54,301 nucleotides of DNA from Undibacterium sp. (GCF_030651495.1 NZ_JAUSFI010000052.1:1-54301), one strand, 5' to 3'. Counted from the first letter of the stretch, positions 35,627 to 45,564 are shown. Numbers and translations are program-made. The notes: a model not told the origin generated them from the sequence alone.

Positions 35627-37993
35627 CTACAAATTCGGTGCTAACTTTAACAGTAAAATCGATATTTTTGCACCGTTTGTATCACTACGGTTTTGAATAT
35701 CCACTCTACCTCCATGTTCATCGATAATTTTTTTGACCATGGCTAATCCTAAACCCGTTCCACGCGGCTTGGAAGTGGCATACGGCTCAAACGCGCGCGC
35801 CAAAATTTTACTGGAAAACCCTGGTCCATTATCGATAATCGAGAGTCGCACGGCGGAACGGTCCGTCTTGTCTGCACTGGTGTAATGCACGATTTCAGTG
35901 ACTACATCGATGCGCGGCACGACATCGGCCCTGGCATTATCGGCCACCGCATCCTGGGCGTTTTGCAGTAAGTTATGGATCACTTGGCGTAACTGCGTGG
36001 CATCGCCCATCACGGCAGGTAAGTTGGCGGCAAGATTGAGGTGAATTGCATCGCGCCCGTCGCCGGCCATGTAAAGAGGCAGCACGTCGTCGATCAGGGC
36101 CGACAGGTTTAACGGTGTCAGTACTGCCGGCGGCGTTTTGGCGTAATCACGGAAATCGTCCACCATGCGCTTCATTGAAGTGACCTGATTCACGATGGTA
36201 CTGGTGCTCTTATTAAGTATCAGGACATCGCTGTCCGATAACTTGTCTTGCAATTTCATTTGCAGGCGTTCCGCGGAAAGCTGTATCGGTGTCAGCGGGT
36301 TCTTGATTTCATGCGCCAGACGACGCGCGACTTCGCCCCAGGCAATTGAGCGCTGCGCAGAAATAATACTGCTGATATCATCAAACACCACCACATAGCC
36401 GGTGTCCGATGCAACCGGCAAATGCGAGCCGCGCGCCAGCAAGGTGATGCCCCGGTCGCCCTCATTATTTACCTGATTGTTGCCTTGCGCCTGACTACTG
36501 CCATCAAGCTGCTTACTGGCCTGTGGACGCGGTATTTCTATCTGTTGCTGCCAGTGCTGCTGATTTTCGTCGTCCCCTCCAGCCGCAGTATGGGCGTGCT
36601 GCTCGGAAAAAGCCTGTTCAATCGCCACAGCGAAGGTTTGCATACCGTCGATTTCCGCCAACGGCTTGCCGATTTCGGTTTCAAAACTGCGCTGCATAAT
36701 ACGCTCGACCGATTCGTTGCAAGTGACCAGCTTGGCACTGTGATCAAGCACCATGACCCCTGCGGACATATTCGCCAGCACCGACTCAAGATAGGCCTTG
36801 GCATTTTCGAGTTCATTGCGATTCTTCTCAACTGCCGCACGCGCATCGAACAACTGGCGCGTCATGGTATTGAAGGATTTGGTCAAGCTACCAAGCTCAT
36901 CCGAACTAGTCACAATCGGGCGCGGCGATAGATTGCCTTCCGCCACCGCCTTGGTGCCTTCGGCCAGTAACAACAGCGGTCGCGCCAGCTGGCCTGAGAT
37001 CAGAAAAGCGCTGGTGATCGCGGCGAAAATCGCCAGCAACAAGGTCAGCGTCAAGGTAAAAATATACATGGTTTTGAGACTGCTGCGTCCCAGGGAACGC
37101 ACCTGGTATTCACCCCAGGCACTGCGCAAAGCTTCAGCATGCGTCGCTAAACTGGCCGGAACGGGATGAATCAATTGTAAATAGACGACATCGTTTTGCA
37201 ACGACAAGCCCATGCCCGATGTTTGCAGAGAGACCACTACTCTGGAACGTAAAACATTGGCAGGTTCAGCCGCCAATACCGGACGGGTGGCACCTGTGTT
37301 GGCCGACGCGGGAGCCGGCTTTACTTCCGACACATTTAATTCGGCATTTCCTTCGGTGGCGGCATACGCGCGTGAGACTCTGGCCTGCCGTATCATGGCA
37401 GAGGTCGGCAACTCAGGCAGCAGCACGGAGGAATTCGCATTCGCGGTAGAAATCAAGCGCCCCCTGCTGCTGACGATAGTTGCCTCATCCACCTGCATTT
37501 GTTCACGCAGACGGGATAAACGCAGTGCCATCGAGGTTTCAGAAGACTCAGATAATTGCGCTGCCATACTACGTGCTTTGGACTGCAAATCGGCCAGTGA
37601 ATACTCTAATGCGCTATGGCCTAGATTGAGTCCCGATAACAATGCTGACTCGACCTTGACATCGAACCAGGACTCGATCGAGCGCGAAACAAATTGCACT
37701 GACACTACATAGATCACCAGCCCTGGCAAGATACCCACCAATGAGAACAGCAGTACCAATCGCGTCATCAGGCGCGAACCAAACTCTCGGGTGCGATAAC
37801 GGCTGAACAGCCGCCACAACAAAGCGCCTACCAGCGCTAGCAGTGCAAAGGCGACCAGTGCATTAGCGACCAGCAACCAGCCATAGTATTGATCAAACCG
37901 GGCGGAATTCTCGGAAGCCGAGGTCAGGAAAAACAACAGGATGCTCATGAGAGCACCGCCAATGATCAAGGCATACCGCAAAAACCTCGTCAC
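35627..37993 (-). CDS. ntrY: NtrY-like membrane sensor histidine kinase
   Basis: A 788-aa kinase. Membrane helices at about 5-24, 37-60, 77-100 and 310-333; a periplasmic domain at 105-305; HAMP (334-388, RPLLLLAEGTKAVAEGNL); PAS (about 400-545) with a Gln/Asn-rich insert (475-515); His561 in RRLAHEIKNPLTPIQLSAER; N box IHNLLQNAQDAV; glycine boxes DNGPGF and GTGLGLAMV. This is the NtrY architecture. It overlaps the DUF4390 gene by four bases and precedes the NtrX-like regulator, so the three are co-transcribed after rsmB. Confidence 0.88.
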   Translation of the reverse strand: MTRFLRYALIIGGALMSILLFFLTSASENSARFDQYYGWLLVANALVAFALLALVGALLWRLFSRYRTREFGSRLMTRLVLLFSLVGILPGLVIYVVSVQFVSRSIESWFDVKVESALLSGLNLGHSALEYSLADLQSKARSMAAQLSESSETSMALRLSRLREQMQVDEATIVSSRGRLISTANANSSVLLPELPTSAMIRQARVSRAYAATEGNAELNVSEVKPAPASANTGATRPVLAAEPANVLRSRVVVSLQTSGMGLSLQNDVVYLQLIHPVPASLATHAEALRSAWGEYQVRSLGRSSLKTMYIFTLTLTLLLAIFAAITSAFLISGQLARPLLLLAEGTKAVAEGNLSPRPIVTSSDELGSLTKSFNTMTRQLFDARAAVEKNRNELENAKAYLESVLANMSAGVMVLDHSAKLVTCNESVERIMQRSFETEIGKPLAEIDGMQTFAVAIEQAFSEQHAHTAAGGDDENQQHWQQQIEIPRPQASKQLDGSSQAQGNNQVNNEGDRGITLLARGSHLPVASDTGYVVVFDDISSIISAQRSIAWGEVARRLAHEIKNPLTPIQLSAERLQMKLQDKLSDSDVLILNKSTSTIVNQVTSMKRMVDDFRDYAKTPPAVLTPLNLSALIDDVLPLYMAGDGRDAIHLNLAANLPAVMGDATQLRQVIHNLLQNAQDAVADNARADVVPRIDVVTEIVHYTSADKTDRSAVRLSIIDNGPGFSSKILARAFEPYATSKPRGTGLGLAMVKKIIDEHGGRVDIQNRSDTNGAKISILLLKLAPNL

Positions 37994-38583
37994 TTTTCAT
38001 CAGCCTTGAAAGTAAAGCGCTTCCAGTCGGATGACAAGCGCCAGTCGCTATTATTCAAAGCCGTAATCAGGAAAGGTTTGGGTAATTGATTGATATCGAG
38101 TTTCAGCCGCACCGCCACATTATAGACTTCACCCGGACTTAACACGCCCTTGTCTGCCACCAGCCAGCGACGCGGCCGCAACACCAGCGCCAGCGCTTCT
38201 TCCAGGGTAGAGAAATTTTGCTGCAGGCTACCATTGATGGCCGCAGTGTATTTACGCGTCCAGAGATTGTAGGCAATGCGTACGGTTTGAGAGGAACGGA
38301 TAGTTTTTTCATCAAACCAGTACCAGCGTGGGCGAGTCAGCTCTACTTCAGTAGTGAAATACATCGGGATTCCGCGCGTAATCGCATCTTCCAGCCCATG
38401 ACTCAGCTCGAACGAGAAAGCGGCAACCATGCGGTAACCTTCTTCACTCGATTCCAGCTTGGCAGTAGTCACATCAACATCCGTCGCGCCGGCGCTGCCG
38501 TGCGGCATCAGCATGAGTGCCAGCAACGCCAGCAAACAAGTCAGCAAAGTCTTACCGAAAAAATTATCGAAGCGTCTGACCAT
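37990..38583 (-). CDS. DUF4390 family exported protein
   Basis: A 197-aa exported protein with a signal peptide (about 1-33, ending SAGA). DUF4390 is recognised by FSFELSHGLEDAITRGIPMYF, TRPRWYWFDEK, IAYNLWTRKYTAAING and PKPFLITALNNSDWRLSSDW. The family is found almost only between rsmB and ntrY in betaproteobacteria, as here; its role is unknown, perhaps as a periplasmic partner of NtrY. Stop overlaps the start of ntrY (ATGA). Confidence 0.85.
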   Translation of the reverse strand: MVRRFDNFFGKTLLTCLLALLALMLMPHGSAGATDVDVTTAKLESSEEGYRMVAAFSFELSHGLEDAITRGIPMYFTTEVELTRPRWYWFDEKTIRSSQTVRIAYNLWTRKYTAAINGSLQQNFSTLEEALALVLRPRRWLVADKGVLSPGEVYNVAVRLKLDINQLPKPFLITALNNSDWRLSSDWKRFTFKADEK

Positions 38584-38657
38584 GTGGGAATGAAAAACGG
38601 ATGCCTATATCATGCGTGGATGAAAACCATGATCAACATCATAACTTGAAACCCGTT

Positions 38658-40094
38658 TCAGACCGCCGGTTTTTGGAACAAAGCATAGAACAAACCATCA
38701 TGATCGTTGTTGCCATCCAACTGCGGCAGCAATTGCCCGGGAGCATCAAGTCGAATTGCCCCATGCCGCAGGACAAATGCGGCAGCCTGGGCTTCCGACT
38801 CCATCGGCCAGATGGAACAGGTTACCAGTAGCAATTTTCCTTCCGGCTTGAGCATGAGCCACAGATTGTCGAGCAGTCGCGCCGATGATGCCGCCAATTG
38901 CACCGCATCCATCTTACGGCGTAGCCAGCGGATATCAGGGTGCCGGCGCACGATGCCGGAAGCGGTACAGGGCACATCGGCCAAGATACGATCAAACACT
39001 TGACCATCCCACCAGTTGGCCTTACCGGCGTCACCGGTCTTGATGGTGGCGAATAATTTTAGCCTTGCCAGATTTTCGTGTATCCGCTCCACCCGTTTTG
39101 GATCGGAATCGAGCGCCAGCAAATCGATATCAGCCAACTCCAGCAAATGCCCGGTCTTACCGCCAGGTGCGGCGCAGGCATCCAATACCCGCATGCCATC
39201 CTGTACATCCAATAAAGTGGCGGCGAGTTGAGCCGCGGCGTCTTGTACTGAGACCATCCCTGACTCAAACCCCGGGATCTGCAGCACCGGCACCGGCTTG
39301 GCCAGACGCACCGCAAAGGGACCGATCTGGGTGGCGGCCATCTGTTGCTGTTCTAGCAACGCCAAATAATCGGTCACAGAAATTTGCCGCCGATTCACCC
39401 TTAATGTCAGCGGCGGTGGCTGATTACCGGAGCGTAAAATGGCTTGCCAGTCTTGCGGATAGGCGGCCTTACATTGATCAATCCACCATTGTGGATAATT
39501 CCACAGCGCTGCCGGCTGCTTCATGACAGTGGCCAGCAACTCGGTTTGTTCACGCAAGAAGCGTCGCAAAATCGCATTTACCATCCCTTTGGCAAACACC
39601 ATGTGGGAGCTGGATGCAGCCGCATTGACTGCCTGATCGACCACGATGAAATCTTCGTAAGGTGGCTCTTGCCCTTCTTCTTTGACAATCAGGGTTAACG
39701 CGCAACACATCAAACTGTATAACAAAGCCGGCTCTGGCGGCTTGCTGGTCATCAGGGTCAACAAGGCATCCACGCGCCCGACCTGACGCATGGTCCGGTA
39801 AGAAATATCCTGAATCGCACCGCGTGCCTGAGGAGAGGCGTTAGTTTGCGCAAACACTCTGGCAAGCGCCTGCGGCAAAGCCGTGCCTTCCAGCACATAA
39901 GCGACCGCTTGGGCCGCACCGATCAGACTAAAGGCCAGAGAATCCGGCTTAATCTCCATCAGCTTTGGCTCAGCCGACGGCTCGGCGGAAGGTTTTGCTG
40001 GCGCTGCAGGGGTTCCCGATCTTGCTAATTTTGCAGGCTTTGCTGAGTGCGCTGGCTTAGTCAGCGTTTTTCTTGAGGGTGGATGCATATTCAT
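38658..40094 (-). CDS. rsmB: 16S rRNA m5C967 methyltransferase RsmB
   Basis: A 478-aa SAM-dependent enzyme that methylates C967 of 16S rRNA. An unusual Lys/Pro/Ala tail at residues 1-45 precedes a NusB-like RNA-binding domain (about 50-190) and the methyltransferase core: LDACAAPGGKTGHLLE, LALDSDPKRVERI, DRILADVPCTASGIVRRHPD (Cys for release) and LLVTCSIWPMESEA (catalytic Cys). First gene of the rsmB - DUF4390 - ntrY - ntrX-like unit; 74 bases to DUF4390. Start with MNMHPP; ATG two codons later is equally possible. Confidence 0.92.
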   Translation of the reverse strand: MNMHPPSRKTLTKPAHSAKPAKLARSGTPAAPAKPSAEPSAEPKLMEIKPDSLAFSLIGAAQAVAYVLEGTALPQALARVFAQTNASPQARGAIQDISYRTMRQVGRVDALLTLMTSKPPEPALLYSLMCCALTLIVKEEGQEPPYEDFIVVDQAVNAAASSSHMVFAKGMVNAILRRFLREQTELLATVMKQPAALWNYPQWWIDQCKAAYPQDWQAILRSGNQPPPLTLRVNRRQISVTDYLALLEQQQMAATQIGPFAVRLAKPVPVLQIPGFESGMVSVQDAAAQLAATLLDVQDGMRVLDACAAPGGKTGHLLELADIDLLALDSDPKRVERIHENLARLKLFATIKTGDAGKANWWDGQVFDRILADVPCTASGIVRRHPDIRWLRRKMDAVQLAASSARLLDNLWLMLKPEGKLLLVTCSIWPMESEAQAAAFVLRHGAIRLDAPGQLLPQLDGNNDHDGLFYALFQKPAV

Positions 40095-40197
40095 TTTCGT
40101 TATAGCCAGGGCTAGCTTGTTGGAGGGCGACTGGCGCGGACGCTAGTGTAACAGCCCCAAAGGAGAAAGCCCCGCCAAGAGCCGCATAAGAACGCAA

Positions 40198-41088
40198 TTA
40201 ACTCGATTCAAGCTCACTATCAGGTTTGTTCAGCCGCGGCGTAAACTGCTGTTGTTCCAGCCAGTTGCGCAGGTCGTCAAACACGCGTGTGGCTTCCAAT
40301 TCATTGAAAATCTCATGATAAAAACCTTCATAATAGATCGTCGTCGAGCTCGAGGGGGTCAGGCGGGCAGAAAAACGATGGCTGCCGACAGGGTCGACCA
40401 AGTGATCGTCTTCTGCCACCAACAGTAAAACCGGAATCGTTAATTTGGGTGCATGGTCATGCGTATACTGTATCGCTTGCAGCATGGCATTGAGCAAGCG
40501 CGCGCTGATCTTCGCATGTACCAAGGGATCATTTTCATAAGCCTGCACCACTTCGCCATCATGTGACAGGTAGCGGGTTTGTAAGCCGTTCGGAATACCC
40601 ACGCCAGGTAACAAAACAGTGGCCACTTTCAACAAAGCCGCCTGAACACCCGACATGCGCAACGCCAGCGCGGGCGAGGATAAAATCAGTCCGCGTAACG
40701 GGGCTAGCCCAGCCGTCGCGAAGCGCGCGGCGAACAAGCCGCCCATGCTATGCCCCAACAACAAGGGCGGCGCATGCAATTGCCTGGTGAAGTCATTGAT
40801 CACCAGGCGCGCATCGCGCAGCATGGCTTCTTGATCGGGCACATCGCCGCGCGCACCGCCAGACTTGCCATGACCGCGATGATCGTAGGTACGCACCGCA
40901 AAACCCAACGTGTTAAAAAACCGTGCAACATGCGCGTAACGGCCACAATGCTCGCCCAGACCATGCATGATCACCACGCCATCATTCGCCGCAGACGTCC
41001 CTGACAAAGGCCAATCCCTGACAAACAGGCTGGTACCATCAGTCGCCTGCAGGGTAAACTCCACGGTGTTTTCGATATGCCCGGTCAT
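40198..41088 (-). CDS. Alpha/beta hydrolase, monoacylglycerol lipase type
   Basis: A 296-aa serine hydrolase. Visible: VVIMHGLGEHCGRYAHVA (oxyanion region), YDHRGHGKSGG, nucleophile Ser in LLGHSMGGLFAA, the acid in VAEDDHLVD and the His in YEGFYHEIFNE. This is the pattern of monoglyceride lipase and lysophospholipase L2. No signal peptide, so cytoplasmic. Four bases separate it from the DUF1840 gene upstream, indicating one operon. Confidence 0.85.
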   Translation of the reverse strand: MTGHIENTVEFTLQATDGTSLFVRDWPLSGTSAANDGVVIMHGLGEHCGRYAHVARFFNTLGFAVRTYDHRGHGKSGGARGDVPDQEAMLRDARLVINDFTRQLHAPPLLLGHSMGGLFAARFATAGLAPLRGLILSSPALALRMSGVQAALLKVATVLLPGVGIPNGLQTRYLSHDGEVVQAYENDPLVHAKISARLLNAMLQAIQYTHDHAPKLTIPVLLLVAEDDHLVDPVGSHRFSARLTPSSSTTIYYEGFYHEIFNELEATRVFDDLRNWLEQQQFTPRLNKPDSELESS

Positions 41089-41092
41089 AAAT

Positions 41093-41437
41093 TTATACGC
41101 CCCAGATCACATCGCACCGCGCTTTGTTTGCCGCATGCAGCATCTCCAGTAAAGGATACATGCGGGCTGAAAAGCTGACCGGCTCCGGTTTTTCATGTTC
41201 ATTATCGTCGCCATTTTCATTGTGATGGACATCGATGTCACGCACGACATCCTCGGATACGGGATGGGCACGGCTCTCGGCAACCGCCGCCTCGATCACT
41301 TTAATCGCGTTCGCTGTTTCTTCGAAGGTAAGGACGCCACAATTAACGTCCTTGTTCAGCAACTCCAATGCCCTGCGAGCATGTTCTTTGTACATGGTCA
41401 CTTCGGCAGCAGCCTTGGATTTAAAAGTGATTAGCAT
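41093..41437 (-). CDS. DUF1840 family protein
   Basis: A 114-aa protein of the DUF1840 family (MLITFKSKAAAEVTMYKEHA, RALELL, GVLTFEETANAIKVIEAAV and PLLEMLHAANKA). An acidic, His/Asn-rich segment (DIDVHHNENGDDNEHE) in the middle could bind metal but is unproven. Function unknown; typical of betaproteobacteria. Start has GGAG nearby. First gene of the two-gene unit with the hydrolase. Confidence 0.82.
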   Translation of the reverse strand: MLITFKSKAAAEVTMYKEHARRALELLNKDVNCGVLTFEETANAIKVIEAAVAESRAHPVSEDVVRDIDVHHNENGDDNEHEKPEPVSFSARMYPLLEMLHAANKARCDVIWGV

Positions 41438-41562
41438 GGATTTTTCTCCTTCGTGGTAGTGAGAACCGATCAGTGTGTATTGCCAAAGTCGCGCAACTTG
41501 ACTGAAATGATAGCCTTAAAAAGCATGCTTGAAACCAAGTCAGGCAATAAAATGTAAAAAAA

Positions 41563-42819
41563 TTAATGAAATGCCCTGGCTTTCGCGCGGCTACCCACAA
41601 ACATGAAGTACACCAGCACCTGCAGTCCGAGGCATAAAGCAAAACTGCCGCGTATCGCTGCCGCCTCGGCCCATCCGATTGAATGGAAAAAATCAATCGC
41701 CACACCTATCCCCCATTGCGTCACAAAAGCACCGATAAACATCAATAGATTGTAAGCAGTGCTGACGCGTCCCGCCAATGCCACGGGAAAAGTCAGGCAA
41801 AGGTGTGTTTGCACCAGCGTCAGCACAGTATAAAACAAGGCCATCAGCAACCACAACAGCCAAGTCCACTGTGCCTGGCTAAATAGCATTAAAAATTGAG
41901 TCAATATCATCCCTGTCAAACCGATGGTAACCACCTTAGGTACTGGCCAGCCGGGTTTGCCGGGAGAGGCGACATAGCGCGGGGCCCACCAGCCTAGTGC
42001 TAAATATCCCAGCAGCAACACCAGATTTAGCATAAACAAGGTCTGTGCCGATTGATCCTTGCTCATCCCTAACACCAGCACCATCCAGGAGCCCGCCCAC
42101 AAAGTCTGCAGGGCAACGAAAATACCCTGTATGACCAAACCCAGCATTCCCATACGGCGAAAATACGGATCGGCAAAAATAGTCCTGTAGCCGTGATCCT
42201 TCGCATCCGGATGCGGCAATACGGCCGGCGTGGCGCGGGCATGCTCTACTGGCCTGAGCAAAAAAAACAAGGCCGCTGAAGTGAGCAACAGTAACCCGCA
42301 GGTAATCCAGAAAATGCCGCGCCACCCGACCAGCGGCAACGCCGTGTTTACTGGCACGGTCGCCAGCAGTGCACCCGAAGTGCCTGCCACCAGCATCCAA
42401 CTGGCCAACTGACTTTGCCGGTGCGGCGCAAACCATAGACGGTAAGCCTTAAATGACGCCATCAGGCAGGCAGAAACTCCGACACCTATCAATGCCCGTC
42501 CTAGCCATAGCCCGATCAAGCTATGGCTCATGGCAAAAATCGCTGCGCCCAAGGCGGCCACCAGCAGTAACGCCGCCTCGGTACGGCGCGGGCCATATTT
42601 ATCCAGCCAGATTCCCAATGGCAACTGCAGACTGCCAAAAGCGAAAAAATACGCGGAAGACAGTAAGCCCAGATCGGCATTACTCAATTGCAATTCGGCA
42701 ATTAAGGCAGGGGCAATCACGGCGTTCACTGCGCGCAAGGCATACGAGAGTAAATAGCCGGAAGCGAAACACAAAAAAACACGGATGGCCATGCGGCCCT
42801 GCAATGGTGCATTCGTCAT
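41563..42819 (-). CDS. Major facilitator superfamily transporter
   Basis: A 418-aa inner-membrane transporter with 12 predicted helices. The MFS signature GIWLDKYGPRRTE lies in the loop between helices 2 and 3, and LGRALIGVGVSACLMASFKA is helix 4. It resembles the anion or nitrate-type MFS, but substrate cannot be named. It starts 11 bases after the stop of the lipoprotein gene upstream and is probably its operon partner. Nothing is recognisable in the gap 41438-41562. Confidence 0.85.
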   Translation of the reverse strand: MTNAPLQGRMAIRVFLCFASGYLLSYALRAVNAVIAPALIAELQLSNADLGLLSSAYFFAFGSLQLPLGIWLDKYGPRRTEAALLLVAALGAAIFAMSHSLIGLWLGRALIGVGVSACLMASFKAYRLWFAPHRQSQLASWMLVAGTSGALLATVPVNTALPLVGWRGIFWITCGLLLLTSAALFFLLRPVEHARATPAVLPHPDAKDHGYRTIFADPYFRRMGMLGLVIQGIFVALQTLWAGSWMVLVLGMSKDQSAQTLFMLNLVLLLGYLALGWWAPRYVASPGKPGWPVPKVVTIGLTGMILTQFLMLFSQAQWTWLLWLLMALFYTVLTLVQTHLCLTFPVALAGRVSTAYNLLMFIGAFVTQWGIGVAIDFFHSIGWAEAAAIRGSFALCLGLQVLVYFMFVGSRAKARAFH

Positions 42820-42830
42820 TCTGACCTAAC

Positions 42831-43334
42831 TTAGCTGGCTTTGAATGACGTCATAAAGGTATCGACCACTTCTGGCGTCAAGGCTTTTTCGCGCCCTATT
42901 ACCACCACTTGGTAGACCCAGGCACCGCGCGCGAAAAAGCGCCCGACCAGCTTGACTGGCTGACCATTTTGCAAATTGCCGTAAGCAACAATTTCGGTAC
43001 CGGATTGATTGCTGTCCTTGCTGGTTGTTGCCTGAATATTTTTCAGCATGCCGGTTTTCATCGCCGCCAACACACCGGCAATTTTGCTGGCATCGTCTAC
43101 TTTCGCATAGCCGACTGCAAAACTCACGCTATCGGCATCGGCGGCAGTCATCTGCATCTTGAGTTTAACGCCATTCAGTTCCATCTCTCGCGCATACGAA
43201 GCCGGTTTGGCCGGCAGCAACACCGCGAACGGCGCATCCGTACCGCGCACCTCGCGCCAGTCGAACTTAGGAGAACAGGCGATCAGGGTCAATGCCAAGA
43301 CGATAGTAGCTATTTTGAAAAGAGTAGTTTGCAC
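42831..43334 (-). CDS. Hypothetical lipoprotein, GTG start
   Basis: A 167-aa predicted lipoprotein with lipobox LIAC (Cys20). No in-frame ATG exists close to the signal: the reading from 43466 would add 44 unrelated residues, so GTG 43334 is preferred although no clear Shine-Dalgarno precedes it. The body has WREVRGTDAPFAVLLPAKPA, SVSFAVGYAKVDD, GRFFARGAWVYQVVVIGRE and a C-terminal TPEVVDTFMTSFK, as in small exported proteins that measure amphiphilic ligands; family not recognised with certainty. Co-transcribed with the MFS transporter. Confidence 0.7.
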   Translation of the reverse strand: MQTTLFKIATIVLALTLIACSPKFDWREVRGTDAPFAVLLPAKPASYAREMELNGVKLKMQMTAADADSVSFAVGYAKVDDASKIAGVLAAMKTGMLKNIQATTSKDSNQSGTEIVAYGNLQNGQPVKLVGRFFARGAWVYQVVVIGREKALTPEVVDTFMTSFKAS

Positions 43335-43535
43335 GGGGAGAGAATGGTTATGAGGGATGATGCCATTGTATGTTATTCCGCTCCCGCTTATCCGCTGCCA
43401 CCGCCATTCAAGCGCACGCTGTTGCGATTGGTCGCTGCGTGCTGGCGCGCAACTGCACGCCGGCATACAGTCAGTCTATCGAGAGCGATGCAAGCAAAGT
43501 GCAGTACGCCATCGGACACCCTACCGGAGATCGCA

Positions 43536-43787
43536 ATGAACAAACTCAATTTTCACGTTATAAAAACGACACTACATGAAGCAACGCAAGAATGTGTGCG
43601 GATGGCGGCGTCATTTTTCCAATACCTGATGCAACTATCGCTGCCAGCAGTACTCGCGGTGTGTATAGGATGCGCACTGCTCTTAAGCATACTGCCGCTG
43701 GCGCTCACTTTGTTTGCCGCGTTTTTAGTGTGTAAACTACTGGCATTTATTGTCGCGCCAAACCCGGTCAATAAAATTAATCAATAA
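43536..43787 (+). CDS. Small membrane protein upstream of LytS-type kinase
   Basis: An 83-aa protein with a short polar N-terminus (about 1-25) and one long or two short hydrophobic helices (about 26-76, LSLPAVLAVCIGCALLLSIL and LALTLFAAFLVCKLLAFIV). Not recognised. ATG 43536 has CGGAGA (43525-43530) 5 bases upstream. It ends 50 bases before the LytS-type kinase gene on the same strand, so it may be part of the signalling unit, perhaps as a small sensor or regulator. That role is inferred only from position. Confidence 0.6.
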   Translation: MNKLNFHVIKTTLHEATQECVRMAASFFQYLMQLSLPAVLAVCIGCALLLSILPLALTLFAAFLVCKLLAFIVAPNPVNKINQ

Positions 43788-43837
43788 AATAAGCGCAGAC
43801 AAAGCAATAATAGTAAATAGTAATAGGGAGATTGATC

Positions 43838-44743
43838 ATGCGCAGCAGCAACAATAAAATCCTCGCTGTCACGCTCGACGTATTTGAAACCATCAGCGTA
43901 TTGTGGTGGCGTTTCGTCGACTGGCTGGCCGTGGTCTCATGGCCGATATTGATCGTCACCGGTATCCTGGGATTTATTCTGCTTGGTCCTGCAGGCTTCG
44001 CCCCTCTTGCAGCCGTGTTTTTCTGGGGCTCTATCGCCACCAAGATCCTGGCCGGCGGCAAGCGCAAAGCGGAAATGGCCGCCAGCGCCGCCATCACCCG
44101 CGCCGATGTAGAAGCGCTGGAACGGCGCTTACTCGAAGCGCAGATGGCCGCGCTGCAAGCGCAGATAGAACCGCACTTCTTGTTCAATACGCTGGCATTG
44201 ATCGGCCAATTGATCGAAACCGATCCCGCTCAGGCGGCCAAAATCCATGCCGCCTTAATTCAGTATCTGCGCGCGGCTTTGCCTAAAATGCGCGAAAAAG
44301 GCGGTAGCAAACTCGGGCAGCAAGTCGACTTGTCGCGTGCCTACCTCAATATCATGCAGGCGCGGATGGGCCCGCGACTCAACACACAGATCGAGTTGCC
44401 GGCAGAACTGCGGCATGCAGATTTCCCCTCGATGATGTTGCAGACACTGGTAGAAAATTCGATTAAACATGGCCTGGAGCCAAAAATTGAGGGCGGAGTC
44501 ATCCGCATCAAGGCGCTGCGGATAGCGGATGATTTGCAGGTAGAGGTCAGCGACAACGGTGTCGGGTTTGATCTGCACGCAGATGATGGTGTAGGCTTGT
44601 CGAATATTCGTGAGCGGCTCAGCATGCAGTACGGGCCAAAAGCCCAATTGATCGTTGAGACGCCTTACGACGGCGGCACCCGTGTCAGCATACGGCTACC
44701 GTATATTGACAGTGACAGTGATAGCGACCGACCGAAAGTTTGA
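43838..44743 (+). CDS. LytS/YehU-type sensor histidine kinase
   Basis: A 301-aa kinase of the His_kinase (LytS) family. Two hydrophobic helices (about 33-50 and 52-72) form the whole sensor part. The phosphoacceptor is His113 in QAQIEPHFLFNTLALI, followed by LVENSIKHGLEPK (N box) and DNGVGFDL, GVGLSNIRERL (ATP lid). The end is an Asp/Ser repeat. ATG 43838 has AGGGAG 7 bases upstream. It works with the LytTR-type regulator that begins six bases after its stop codon. Confidence 0.88.
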   Translation: MRSSNNKILAVTLDVFETISVLWWRFVDWLAVVSWPILIVTGILGFILLGPAGFAPLAAVFFWGSIATKILAGGKRKAEMAASAAITRADVEALERRLLEAQMAALQAQIEPHFLFNTLALIGQLIETDPAQAAKIHAALIQYLRAALPKMREKGGSKLGQQVDLSRAYLNIMQARMGPRLNTQIELPAELRHADFPSMMLQTLVENSIKHGLEPKIEGGVIRIKALRIADDLQVEVSDNGVGFDLHADDGVGLSNIRERLSMQYGPKAQLIVETPYDGGTRVSIRLPYIDSDSDSDRPKV

Positions 44744-44748
44744 TCCCT

Positions 44749-45534
44749 ATGCCAGAATTTTTTACCGCCCTGATTGTCGATGACGAAACACCGATGCGTG
44801 AGCAGCTCAAGACGCGCCTGAAAGAAGTCTGGCCAGAGCTGCACATCGTCGCCGAAGCCGGCAATGGTATCGCCGCTATCGAACAGGCAAAGTTGCACCA
44901 GCCGGATGTAATTTTTCTCGATATCCGGATGCCCGGAAAAAGTGGCATAGAGGCGGCGCGCCAGCTATCGCAGCAGGCCCAGATCGTTTTCGTGACGGCC
45001 TATGATGAATACGCGATTGAAGCTTTTGAACAAGGTGCGATGGATTACCTGCTCAAGCCAGTCGATGCCGAACGGCTGGCCACCACCTGCAAGCGCCTGC
45101 AGCAAAGACTCAAGAGCGCCAAGGCCGCGACACCCGACAGCAAGAGCGCCGATCAGATCGAGCAAATGCTCAAGCAAATCATGCAGCACAGCCATGCCGG
45201 CAAACCCGACTATCTGCGCTGGATACAGGCGAGTGTCGGCAGCAGTCTGCGCATGATCAGCACCAAAGAAATTCTGTTTTTCCGTTCCGATGAAAAATAC
45301 ACCCGGGTGCAAACTGAACAAGCCGAGTTTTTAATCCGCAAGCCGCTGAAAGAGCTCGAAGACGCACTGGACCCGGATGAATTCTGGCGCATCCACCGTT
45401 CCACCCTGGTGCGCATCGACGCCATTTCCGAAGTGACACGTGACTTCCGCGGCCGCCAGCTGGTGCAGGTAAAAAACCATCCGGAAAAACTGGAAGTGAG
45501 CCGCAATCACACCCATCTGTTTCAGCAGATGTAG
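44749..45534 (+). CDS. LytTR-type response regulator
   Basis: A 261-aa regulator with a receiver domain (D12-D13 acid pair, phosphoacceptor D58 in IFLDIRMPGKSG, K103 in LLKPVD), a Lys/Ala/Gln linker (112-155), and a LytTR DNA-binding domain (about 158-255: SVGSSLRMISTKEILFFRSD, IHRSTLVRIDAI). This is the AlgR/LytR plan. Partner of the kinase just upstream. The in-frame TTG at 44740 is a worse start because it overlaps the kinase stop. It ends at a nested palindrome. Confidence 0.88.
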   Translation: MPEFFTALIVDDETPMREQLKTRLKEVWPELHIVAEAGNGIAAIEQAKLHQPDVIFLDIRMPGKSGIEAARQLSQQAQIVFVTAYDEYAIEAFEQGAMDYLLKPVDAERLATTCKRLQQRLKSAKAATPDSKSADQIEQMLKQIMQHSHAGKPDYLRWIQASVGSSLRMISTKEILFFRSDEKYTRVQTEQAEFLIRKPLKELEDALDPDEFWRIHRSTLVRIDAISEVTRDFRGRQLVQVKNHPEKLEVSRNHTHLFQQM

Positions 45535-45564
45535 CGGACCAATTTTAGGGAAGTAGCGTTACAC

